Assembly (NCBI GenBank): GCA_003427395.1
Contig: BFEA01000025.1
Span: forward strand, 5,345,192-5,375,843
Reading direction: 5' to 3'
DNA length: 30,652 bases
From: Chara braunii
Taxonomy: Eukaryota > Streptophyta > Charophyceae > Charales > Characeae
In this document: positions 10,560 through 19,407 of the stretch, piece after piece
How positions within the stretch are numbered: the stretch's first letter is position 1
How the letters are laid out: every line of letters begins with the position of its first letter
Program-made: the position numbers and the translations under genes
Notes under the pieces: model-generated
Told to the model about the DNA's origin: nothing
Databases searched by the model: none
What the model saw: only the letters and a program-made list of their open reading frames with translations

Positions 10560-12291
10560 AGAGACCATGACAGAGGATCATCCTTTTAATAACCCTATGT
10601 TAATGTTGTAGGAATTACCTTTTAAGTCAGAGAGAACCTGGGTCAGGAGAACAGACGACCATAATTTTTCCCTCAATGCTTATTAAACCAAGGTGGTTCA
10701 ACCAAACAACAGTATCACGGGGACCTGCCACCAAGACCATCTCGAGAAGTACGTGGAAGGTCAGGAGAAGACCGTAACTTCAACAACAGAGCGAACCCCT
10801 TGCAAGATCAGGAAGTCTACTTGAGACCAAACCCATTGTTTTTTTCGACCGGTAAATATTCGACTGGGTACGCCGAATGAGGAGTTGGGTTTCATATCTA
10901 CAAGATGAACAACTGGTTTACCTTGACGGCTAGGCTACAATGCAATTCATACTATGTACTAAGACAAAATCAAACAGGCAATGACGATCTCGCCAACATG
11001 CTGAACGCTTTGGACGAACATGACTCTTACGAGGAGCTTGATGCATATGCCACTGATGGTCAGAGGGAATGAACTTATGCTTATTGGTGTTCACGGTCCA
11101 TCGGGAGTGGAGCTGGTGATTGGAACTACGGCTAGTTCTCGACGAGATTCCAAAGGCAGATACCATTAAAAGTTGCAAGAGTTTAGCCAGTCAAAACTTG
11201 TGAGAAGTCACAAATAGACAAGGAGGGAATCGATGTATCTTACTCCAACAAGCTTCTCAAGCATCAATTGCAAGCTTGGATAGGTCTCAAAGGACAGCAC
11301 GCCATGAAATCACATCACCAAAATCAGACACAAAAATGATTATCGTCTTCCACTTCGTATTTGGCTAAACTTTCAGTCTAAATGCAATGAAAATTACGGT
11401 ACGTTCTATTCGAATGAAGGCGGTACCATCTTCCCCCGAACATAACACCTAAGCGTTGTAAATTATTACAATGCATAGGCTTTTTTATATTTGAATACAA
11501 CGCACATGCATTTTATTTGAACACCTGGTATATTATCATAGAACGCCTTATAATACAACGCATATGTTGTATATTCAAATGATCAGTTATTTCCAAAACT
11601 CGAATACAAAGATATGCGGAATGCTCAGGAGAAGACAGTAGGGACATGCAAATGATTATGATATGCAGATCACAAACACAAGTAATAAAAAGAAGGTCCA
11701 AGTTACTGCCATTTGTTTGCTCATTGGTTAATGGTACTATTCAAGTTGTAGTTTGACATTCCCCTGAGGAAGTAGTTTCTTTCCATTCTTCCGTTGCAGG
11801 AACCAATACTTCCAAACACAATCGTGCCGTTAGCATTTTTTTTTTTTTTTTAAATCTACTCATTTTATTATAAAAAATTGAGAGGCCATAAATTCATCAA
11901 CAAACAACCTGAAAAAACATGTTGGAACCATCACCCAGCTTAGGTGTAGGTGTTGGAAAAATATTTCAAAGAAAAAAAATGGCAAAATCCAGATCGTTGT
12001 TTTGACCGTCCACAAACATGGAAAAAAAAACAAAACCTACAAGGCCATAAAAGCCCAACAAGCCAAAAATTAATCTTGCCTAGCTATTTTTTTTCAGTCC
12101 GGCGCGTTAACGGTCGCGTGAGCACCTAGGGCTAATGACCAATATGCCCAATAAAAACATAAGAAAAGAAGAAAAAAAAACAAGGGGGAAAAAACTACTA
12201 AATCGTGAAATAAAATAAAAACAAATGAACATAAAGAAAAACGAGCGCAGTAGGGGCGACGGAGTAAGGTAATAAAAGGGGAAAAAAAAGG

Positions 12292-12293
<2 letters not shown>
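10560..12293. other. No recognisable gene
   Basis: This follows the ORF1 relic and might include its unrecognised continuation. The 11440-11600 part is AT-rich, with near-palindromes around ATACAACGCATATGTTGTAT (about 11553-11572) and related ACAACGCA motifs. Poly-T and poly-A runs occur from 11838 on. No domain or RNA gene was seen. Confidence 0.5.
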
Positions 12294-12341
<48 letters not shown>

Positions 12342-12497
12342 CAAGCAAAGTTCGCCTCGAGACCCCTCGCAATTAGCCAGAAGTCTTTCTCTCTCTCTCT
12401 TTCCCTCTCTCTCTCTCTCTTTCTTATAGTTGAGATGGGAATAAATCTTCATTCTCATTTTGACGATACATCCCGTGCAGGGGGAGAGAGAGACACA

Positions 12498-12547
<50 letters not shown>

Positions 12548-12775
12548 CAAGCAGAGTTCGCCTCGAGACCCCTCGCAATTAGCTTGGAGTCTTTCTCTCT
12601 CTCTCGTTCTTATAGTTGAAATGGGAAGAAATCTTCATTCTCATTTTGATGATACATCCCGTACAGGGGGAGAGAGAGGGGGAGAGAGAGAGAGAGAGAG
12701 AGAGAGGGGCTTGTGGGCGTGCGATCACAGCCAACCACCGCACGCGCTCCTGTGTGGTATGGGTGTGTGTGTGTG

Positions 12776-12816
<41 letters not shown>

Positions 12817-12923
12817 GCCCGACGTGTTCGTCATGGAGCCCCGTGCAGTTAGCCGGGAGTCTCGCGAGAGGGAGAGAGAGAGCCTCGGCGTGTTCGTTGT
12901 GGAGCACCTTGCAGTTGGTCGGG

Positions 12924-12974
<51 letters not shown>

Positions 12975-13020
12975 AAAACGAGAATGAATCTTCCACGAAA
13001 CAGCGGGAAAATTTATTCTC
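12294..13020. repeat. Composite GA/CT minisatellite with a 48-bp interspersed unit
   Basis: Long (GA)n tracts near 12294-12338, 12500-12543, 12666-12706 and 12774-12816, and a (CT)n tract near 12928-12970, alternate with a conserved ~48-base unit. The unit is GTTCGCCTCGAGACCCCTCG, then GCAATTAGC and GGAGTCT, with copies near 12350, 12555, 12823 and 12889. A second unit, CTTCATTCTCATTTTGAYGA then ACATCCCGT, occurs twice (about 12447 and 12630). The first two segments are about 205 bases apart and nearly identical. All long frames here are Arg-Glu or Ser-Leu dipeptide translations and are not genes. Confidence 0.9.
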
Positions 13021-13340
13021 GTTTTGCAGGAAAAAAAAAGAATGTTGTTTGTTTTTCGTATTTTTTTGTTTTTTGTTTTTTACGTCTTTTTTTGTTTTTT
13101 GTTTTTTAATGACGTACTACCATGGTAGTATGACGAGGCTCGACAATAATCGGGTTACCGGTAGGCCAAGCCTCGGACTTGATAGCTGAGCGAGGTACTG
13201 ATGGTTTAACAAATCATAACTCAGACCTCAAAACCTGCCAACATCATCAAAAGAACAGAATGGCTATGCTATACTACTATCTTCCTTTCTACCAGGAATC
13301 CCCGGGGTCCAAGGGCCCCAGCACACTGTATCGTCGCCAC
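13021..13340. other. T-rich stretch and mixed DNA, one 16-bp palindrome
   Basis: T-rich TTTTTTG runs to about 13108, then the perfect palindrome TACTACCATGGTAGTA at 13115-13130. At 13153 there is a GTTACCGGTAGGCC motif, matching in inverse orientation the two GGCCTACCGGTAGC copies near 2007 and 2042. No gene. Confidence 0.65.
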
Positions 13341-13341
13341 A

Positions 13342-13384
13342 CCAGCTCTTGAATTCAATCTGTCAGATTGAATTCAGGAGCTGG
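13342..13384. repeat. Near-perfect hairpin, 21-bp arms, 1-base loop
   Basis: CCAGCTCTTGAATTCAATCT and one more base pair with 13364-13384 (one mismatch) around a single T. It is preceded by TCGCCACA, so it may be the tip of a fold-back MITE. Confidence 0.85.
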
Positions 13385-13611
13385 CAGAATGTGGCTCCTG
13401 AGAGCACTCCCGAAACTTCTTGCACTTTCCACCTGCAAAAGAACATTTTCGGAAGACCTCCAACGGGGGTCCGTTTTGGGCTGAAAATTGGAGAGGTAGC
13501 CTGGGCGCCTCTGCTGCCACTCTTCGGTTATATTATTTCACACAGAACGTGTCGGGACGTGGAAACTGTCATTTGCAGACTTCGAGAGGGATGTGGCAAC
13601 TGTCATTTTCA

Positions 13612-13680
13612 GGGCCTCGCCACACCACTATCGAAAACACGATTTTCGATAGTTTCTCTTGGCCACACAGCCTGTCAAAG
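13612..13680. mobile_element. Fragment of the CTCGCCACACC MITE family
   Basis: Begins GGGCCTCGCCACACCA, the terminal sequence shared with the elements at 27357 and 28712. It carries a hairpin (CTATCGAAAA at 13628-13637, TTTTCGATAG at 13643-13652) and GGCCACACAGCCTGTC. No matching right terminus is evident, so it is treated as truncated. Confidence 0.55.
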
Positions 13681-13711
13681 TTGAAGACGGGTTTGCTTAC
13701 CCTTTGGGGGA

Positions 13712-14183
13712 GTGTATAAGATTTCCCAGCTTACCATGGATGCTCTCCCTGATGGTCTCCCCTTCAGTACCATGGTTAAGAAGCGGAGGCATGAAGGTAA
13801 ACCTTGCGTGCTCGAGATGCCGGTGGCCCTTCGAATCCACCAGGCATCTATGGTGGGAATGCCCCGCTTCCAAGCGCATCGGGAACTGGTGGGCACACCA
13901 CTAGAGAGAATGTGGCGGTCAAGGAGTGGAATGGATGGAGAGGTGGGTTTTGCTGGGTTTCGTCCCACCGCACATTGAAGGGCACCGAGGTTGGGGTTAC
14001 ATTGCCCATGTGGTTCAAGGGCTGATATGAGAGACCCTATGGAAAGACATAAACAAATTTAGGTTTGAGGGTCCGTCTTTCTCAGACGTGGAAACAAAAA
14101 GGCACATCAAACAGAGGCTGAAGCATGCCATCTGGGCGGATTGGAGATGCAAAGCAAAATCAGGAAAAGGGAACAGGAACTAA
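13712..14183 (+). pseudogene. C-terminal fragment of a LINE reverse transcriptase (zf-RVT region)
   Basis: The plus strand first reads TMDALPDGLPFSTMVKKR in one frame. After a frame change near 13785-13800 it reads a cysteine/histidine block CSRCRWPF..HLWWECP, typical of the zinc-binding domain at the C-terminus of plant LINE reverse transcriptases (C-x2-C, later H-x4-C). The same frame continues past a TAG at 13902-13904 into ERWVLLGFVPPH, past a TGA at 14028-14030, and into ETLWKDINKFRFEGPSFSDV, ending at a TAA at 14181-14183. The RT catalytic core and endonuclease are absent, so this is a 3' remnant, consistent with the usual 5' truncation of LINEs. It could belong to the same family as the ORF1 relics, but that is unproven. 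Confidence 0.72.
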
Positions 14184-14411
14184 ATGGGAACTACATCGGT
14201 AGTGTGGACACGTAACTGATATCACTTCACTAAATGAGAAGCAACTCAAGGTTGGGTTCATTTGAATTAGTTAACTCGGATCACTTGGCAATACTCTGTG
14301 GCAAGAGTTTTCGCAGGTCTTCTACCTATAAGAGAAGTTGGCTGATGCCGTCAGTACTCCGGGTCGAATTGTGAGGTCTCTTCTAATTTTATATTGTGAT
14401 ATTGATTAGTG

Positions 14412-14573
14412 TTAAACCACCTGTACTTACTCGAGCCGTGCCCGTTGACGCGCCACGATTTTAGGAAACGTACGGGCTACTATAGGAGCGCCCAAATTCA
14501 TCCGGCTAGAAACGTTTCTAATCTTTTTTTTTTTTTCCGCGGCCCATAGTTGGGCCAAGAACTGGTGGTTTAA
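14412..14573. mobile_element. Small TTAAACCACC terminal-inverted-repeat element
   Basis: The ends TTAAACCACCTGTACTT (14412-14428) and the reverse complement of 14557-14573 match at 15 of 17 positions, enclosing 162 bp. The same terminal decamer bounds the 1972-3195 candidate, and TAAACCACCAGTACCTCCGA occurs on the minus strand near 28048. No target duplication is clear because the right flank is poly-A. Confidence 0.45.
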
Positions 14574-14629
14574 AAAAAAAATTAAAAAAAATGGAAACGG
14601 GAAGAAAATTCGCAAGTTGTTAGAGAATG

Positions 14630-14634
14630 CTTCT
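14630..14634. repeat. Target-site duplication, left (CTTCT)
   Basis: CTTCT directly precedes the left LTR and is repeated at 24709-24713 directly after the right LTR. A 5-bp duplication is the size made by Ty3/Gypsy integrases. Confidence 0.9.
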
Positions 14635-14947
14635 TGTAGCGGACCTCTGGTTGGCCTGTGTGACCAGCCCTTGGCCTGTTCTCACAGACCTGTGTTCTAT
14701 TCGGAGGCAGTCCAGTCCAGTCCACGCCGGTACCTCTGTCGGTACCAGTCAGTCCAGTCCAGTCCGTCAGTCCGCTGGGGTATACTCCAGCCATTGTCTG
14801 TTTTTCGGATTCCTTCTACACTTGCACGGTTTGGAGTACGTGCGTTGGAGTCTTGCGTGGGAGCTGCGCGGTGCCATCTCGCTCCTCCCTCATCCTCCAT
14901 CTCCATCACTATCCCAGGCGGAGCACCTTCCCGGTGGGTCCGCTACA
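14635..14947 (+). repeat. Left LTR
   Basis: 313 bp, TGTAGC..GCTACA, direct copy of 24395-24708. It contains AGTCCAGTCC repeats near 14708-14770 and a GGTACC..GGTACC pair. The LTR should carry the promoter, but no canonical TATA box stands out beyond GGGGTATAC near 14776. Confidence 0.93.
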
Positions 14948-14948
14948 T

Positions 14949-14965
14949 TGGTATCGGAGCAGGCG
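14949..14965 (+). promoter_or_regulatory. Primer-binding site, initiator tRNA-Met type
   Basis: TGGTATCGGAGCAGGCG begins one base after the LTR. The plant initiator-Met site is TGGTATCAGAGC followed by CAGG, so this differs by one substitution in the first 12 bases and a small shift after. The tRNA 3' end would anneal here to prime minus-strand DNA synthesis. Confidence 0.88.
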
Positions 14966-15304
14966 TTTCTCCCTGCTCCCTTCCCCCACCCACCCCCTCC
15001 ATCACTTGCCACGTGTCTTGAGCAAAACGCTCGCCACTTCTACCCCCGTAATGATACCGGTGCACGTTTCGCTTCATAATTTTTGCATTCAGTGTCCATT
15101 TTTTCGAATCTTTGGCTTTTTGGAAAGCTCTCGACGAGCCACTTTCAACGAGTCATAGATTGCGAAATTTGCTGCGGTAGTTTTGAATTTATGTTAGTTT
15201 AAATATTGTGTTTTTTTTGTTTTTTTTTTCAGGCTCCAAAATCGCCCGCGCTCGTTTTTCAACGAGCGCTATTACTACAGGCCGCGGCTGATGCCGTGCC
15301 ATAT

Positions 15305-15341
15305 CTCGTTGGAAGCGCCTTTCGACAAGCTTTCCAACGAG
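15305..15341 (+). other. Leader stem-loop
   Basis: CTCGTTGGAA (15305-15314) pairs perfectly with TTCCAACGAG (15332-15341) around a 17-base loop. Related CGAGCC and AACGAG scraps occur from about 15130 to 15270. Confidence 0.6.
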
Positions 15342-15467
15342 TCCTTTGCTCAATTCCACCCAGCGGGTGAAAAGTTATGAGCAAAAGAGTCTTTGCCCTT
15401 CCCTTGCCCCTCTCCTCCCTTTCCCCGTGACCATCTCCAAAAGTGTCACGTGGCACTGTGTGAAGAC

Positions 15468-15655
15468 CCCCCTGTTTCAGGGGCTGCTCTACAGTGGTGA
15501 GGGTCTGCTCACACAGCAGACCCTGGATCTGCAGAACTGCTGCTCTAGGGGGCTGATCAAGATCTCAGCCCCCTCTCTCCTCCAGCTGGCAATTGGCTGC
15601 TGCAGTGAAAGTCAAGACCCTCCTGGTCTTGGTGTACCTTGTGTCTTTGGAGACA
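15468..15655 (+). other. Cluster of five stem-loops in the retrotransposon leader
   Basis: Consecutive perfect short hairpins: CCCCTG/CAGGGG (15469-15483); AGGGTCTGCT/AGCAGACCCT with a 5-base loop (15500-15524); GGGGGCTGA/TCAGCCCCC with an 8-base loop (15548-15573); CAAGACC/GGTCTTG with a 5-base loop (15613-15631); TGTCT/AGACA with a 4-base loop (15642-15655). They lie about 520 bases after the primer site and end where the pyrimidine tract starts. Retroelement genomic RNAs carry packaging and dimerisation signals in this interval, so such a role is a reasonable inference. Confidence 0.7.
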
Positions 15656-15661
15656 GCAAGA

Positions 15662-16135
15662 GTCAGGTATCTTTTCTCTCTCTCCCCCTTCCTCTACTAA
15701 CCCACTCTCCATATCTCTCTCTCTCTCTCCTCTTACTCATACCCCCCCACCCCACCTTTTCTCCCACAAACCACTACCTTACCCTCTTTTCTTCATTTCT
15801 TTTCTTTTCTCTCCTCCTTCTTTTCTATTTCCTTCTTGATCTCTCTCCACCTTTCCCCATCCCTCCTCTCCCCCAACTACCACCACACCATCCCCCCTAC
15901 CTCCCACTTCATCTTTTTCTCTCTCCCACCTATTTCCTTCTTTTCTCCTTCACTTTTTCATACCCCTTCCCCCCTACTTCGAAATTTTTATGTTTTTCTC
16001 CTTTTCTATCTTCCTTTTGATTTATATTTTCTCTTTTTCCAAAAAAATTTGAATTATCTTCTTTCCCACCTTCTTTTCTCATTTTTTGATTTATTTTATT
16101 TATTTTTCTATTTATTTTGAAAATTCGATTTTCTC
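15662..16135 (+). other. Polypyrimidine tract in the leader
   Basis: About 470 bases dominated by C and T, with few purines. It begins at CAGGTATCT and includes a perfect TACTAAC near 15697. It could be a spliced or ribosome-recruiting leader segment, or low-complexity expansion. The weak open frames across it are Ser/Leu/Pro-rich translations, not genes. Confidence 0.7.
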
Positions 16136-16176
16136 TACGGCAACCCTAAATCTGATTAGGTGTTAGTCTTTCTTGC

Positions 16177-16351
16177 TTTCGGCACACGTTTTGACCCCGT
16201 GGGGGTAACGAAGTGCTGCCGAAATTTTATGATTTTCCCTTACTTAGTCCTTCTCGGCACACTTCGACCCCATGGGGGTAATGAAATGCTACCAAAATTT
16301 TTGACAAATTAGATACTTCATTCCTCCCCACCTCTTCATCCACTTATTTAC

Positions 16352-16398
<47 letters not shown>

Positions 16399-16513
16399 TT
16401 CTCTAAATTTTTTTCTATTATTATTTGCGGCATCTCTAATGTGTTCACCTTGGTCTCTCCTTTTCCCTTCGCACATTCTTGACCCCGTGGGGTGTAAGGA
16501 AATGCTGCCGAAA
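16177..16513 (+). repeat. Three-copy ~50-bp leader repeat around GACCCCGTGGGG
   Basis: Copies at about 16177-16224, 16251-16297 and 16467-16513 share CGGCACA, GACCCCGTGGGGGTAA, GAAATGCTGCCGAAAATT. In copy 1 the ends TTTCGGCA and TGCCGAAA pair, and CCCC/GGGG can pair inside, so each unit can fold. Copies 1 and 2 are 74 bases apart; copy 3 follows a (TTTA)n run. Confidence 0.85.
16343..16400. repeat. (TTTA)n microsatellite
   Basis: About 14 TTTA units inside the retrotransposon leader, between copies 2 and 3 of the leader repeat. Confidence 0.95.
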
Positions 16514-16945
16514 ATTTCAAAAAAATAAATATTGTTTTCCCTTCACATCTTTTTACTTATTTCTTTAATTATTTTATTATTTATTTATTTTCTTATTTAT
16601 TTTTATTTTCTCTCGAAATCTCACTGTTTATTTATTTTTCTCCCGCCTTCCCCCCCCTATGTTTGCTATTTTACTTTCTTGATTAAGTCACCGGTACCCT
16701 ACCCTAACCACTTAAACTTCGGTAAGGGTTTTTTTAGGGTTTTTGTAGGGTTTAAGGTTTTTCAAACCCCCCCTACTTCCCCGTCCTCTTCGGGCACCCT
16801 GGACCCGAACCACCCCTCCCCCTCTGATGGCGCCCGCGCTAGCCTTGCTAGCGCCGTTCGTCGCTTTCTACCACGGACTTCCCCCTACGCCCTCCGCTCA
16901 CGTGGACCTCTTCTGGCTCCCTCCAGTTCTGTCCGTCATCTCCCA

Positions 16946-19039
16946 ATGGCCGAAGGTGTGTCACACGCCGCCAACACGGCGATGACCACGGCATCGGGCT
17001 CCACACCCGTGCCGGCGGACCAAGGCCATCAGCCCCAGAGGGATTATGCACACCCTCCTCACCTCCCTCCTTGCGCCCATCCAGGCGCAACTCGTGACCC
17101 TTGCGCCCATCCAGGCGCAACTCGCGACCCTCACGCCCTTACAGGCGCAGGTGGCGCCCCTTGCCGCCGGCGTGCGGCAACTCCAGGACGTTGGTCGTCC
17201 TTCCTCTCCTCACCCTATCTCTTCTCCTGGCTCCCAGTCCAGGTCCCCCGTCCTCCAACAGGGTGGCCACGGTGGAGCTTCCTCCTCCGCTGCCCCCGAC
17301 CCGGCCTCTTGGTGACCGTCCACGCCCCTAGCACGACGGCCGCCACAAGTCAGGTCCTCCCTCAGTTTACGGGCGCACCCGCCCAGACCTCGGTCACTAC
17401 GGCCACGGTACCACAACCCACTACCATGGTCGCAGCTTTTCCGGGTTCCCCTCTTCTCCCTCCTCTTCGCACGATCGCAGCGCCACCTGGCTCTACCCCT
17501 TGTGGGATGCCTCGCGTCGCTCGTGCGTCTCCCCCTGCCACTCCTCGCTCGACCTACGTTCGAGGTCTCGAGGACGAGATCGCCCAGATGCGGACCGACC
17601 TCGCCCTTTCACGCCTTCAGCCACCCCCACCCTCACAGGTAGCCGCGCCTTCCGGCGCACCCCCTTCTTCCTCTATTCTTCCTTTCATGCAGCCTCGCTT
17701 CCCTCGCCCTGCACCCTACCCATCCCCATCCTACCTCCTCCCCATCCCCTCGGTTGCTGTGACCTCTTCTACCACAGCTCCCGTGCAGCCGGCCGCTATC
17801 TCCCCCGCCGCTCCACCATGCAGCCCGGGCGTACAGTCAGCTGCGCCTCCTCCTCCAGAACATGAGCCGACTTATTCCGCCGTAGCGCAGTCCCCTGCTT
17901 CCCGTTCCCCTCGCCCCCAAAACGGTGGCGCACCACTCATCCGCTTGTCGGACATTGCCTTGTATGATGGTACAGGCATACGCGTGTCTAGGTGGCTGCA
18001 GTCTGCCACCCGCACGCTCCAGCTCATGGGCGCCACACCCGACACGTGGGTGAGTCACCTCTCCACGCGCCTACGTGGCGGTCCTTTCGAGGCCTGGGAG
18101 AATTTCTACGCGTACTCCCTTCGTGAGGGTCGGACCCCGACCTTCATGGATTTCCAGGCGTTCCTCGCGGACCGCTTCGGAGCCCGATAAGACGTGACTG
18201 ACGCCTTCGAGCGTGTCGTCACTACACGCTGGTCCGGCTCTGGTGGCGCTGCCGCTCTGGATCGCCACATTCAGGTCTTTCAGGACGCCCGCCTCACTTG
18301 TGACGTGGCGTTCCTCCCCAAGGCTGCCCTTATCGATCGTTTCTTGGCTAGCCTTCCGCTCGAGTACCGCTCCGAGCTATGGTGGTACGAGTTCACATCG
18401 GCCCCGCACGCTTACGAGGCCATCAAGGACCACCAGCGGATGCGGGCCCGTCTTCACCCCGCCTCCTCCTCCCAGCCACAACGTACTGGTTACGCCTCAT
18501 CCTCCTCTCACGGCACTTCCCAGCGCCGTTCCCCCTTTCGCGGTCGCCCCCGCCATTCTGCGCAGCAGGGCCGCCACTTCTCGCGCCGCTTCAGCGCGCT
18601 CGAGTATGGTGAGGAGGACGCTGGTGCCCCGCTGTCGCCAGAGGGTGATCATAGCGATGACCTCGACCTCGGCGATGCCGTCCAGCACCACCTGGAGGAC
18701 CCTACTCTCCCTATGGCTGAGCGCCTCCAACTTATCCTCTCCACCCTCTCCCGGGCACGCAGCCGCCCTGGTCACGCTGGCGCGTCGCCCCCCGAGGTCC
18801 CTCAGCAGGACCTCCCTAAGGGCTTTGTTCCTCCTCGCGGTGTCCTTTCCACTGAGGAGCGCGCAGTTTTTATGGGCCGACATGGGTGTTTGCGTTGCCG
18901 CTTTGACGGTCATACCTCCTCGCGGTGCCCTTATACCACCGCCCTCGATCGTCACTACGCTGACCTTTCCCGCCAGCGTCGTGCGTCGTTCCCCCCCCGG
19001 CGCCTCTCATCCCCGCGGCGCCTCCTAGCCACGATGTAG
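16946..19039 (+). pseudogene. gag: gag polyprotein of the chromovirus, with an in-frame stop
   Basis: Gag forms the virus-like particle in the cytoplasm and binds genomic RNA. I chose the ATG at 16946 (MAEGVSHAANT) because the frame upstream only translates the T-rich leader. The N-terminal part is Pro/Ala/Ser-rich. Three 30-bp tandem units from 17071 encode a ten-residue LAPIQAQLVT-like repeat, but in the +1 frame relative to gag (17046-17315), hinting at two compensating frame changes. A short acidic helix (GLEDEIAQMRTDLALS) precedes the Retrotrans_gag-type capsid core at about 17950-18440. A CCHC knuckle (CLRCRFDGHTSSRC, 18887-18928) and a basic tail follow. The core is cut by an in-frame TAA at 18188-18190 just after RFGAR; the frame resumes immediately with DVTDAFERV. 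The final stop is TAG at 19037-19039. A single-base nonsense mutation is the simplest reading. Confidence 0.85.
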
Positions 19040-19407
19040 TGTACAGCTGCGCCCTCCTCAGTAGTGGGCTTTCCGACATCTCCGTCGCGGTTCACCCTTC
19101 TCGCTACTGGAGTTGAGGTATCGCAGGACTCGACAGAGTGTACTCAGCCCATGTCGCAGTACCGTCTGCGCCTCCGCAGACCACCGTCTCCTCTCCTTCC
19201 CCGCCACGACTACCGACGCATCGAGCCATTCGCTCAGCCCGTTGCAGCGAGCAGCTTGCTACTCGCGAGGACGTTGTGTCCTCTCTTCTAGGCTCGTCAG
19301 GAGCGACTCACCCTTCATGTCGCTGCACTGCGTCGCGTTCTCGCCATCCTCTCTAACCCTGATCGCACCCTCCCGATCATCCAGTACGACTTGGGACCTC
19401 CACAAGG
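19040..19407 (+). other. Gag-to-protease linker, frame unclear
   Basis: All three frames have partial open stretches. The gag frame continues after the TAG with a plausible RQERLTLHVAALRRVLAILS segment near 19292-19350, then gives way to the protease frame near 19400. At least one frameshift must lie here, but I could not place it. Confidence 0.5.

Noticed and set aside
12198-13189. Several frames of 80-220 residues on both strands
   Set aside because: They are Arg-Glu or Ser-Leu dipeptide translations of GA/CT microsatellite.
14635-15079. Frames of 134-150 residues over the left LTR and start of the leader, and the similar one over the right LTR
   Set aside because: LTR sequence with no coding role; the two copies match because the LTRs are direct repeats.
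16725-16760. Telomere-like TTTAGGG near 16733
   Set aside because: One imperfect unit within a T/G-rich patch, with no array.
16532-16945. Upstream extension of the gag frame beginning with a hydrophobic Phe/Leu/Ile-rich stretch
   Set aside because: It translates the T-rich leader, the TTTA-like runs and the third leader repeat. It is not a signal peptide, and gag is better started at 16946.
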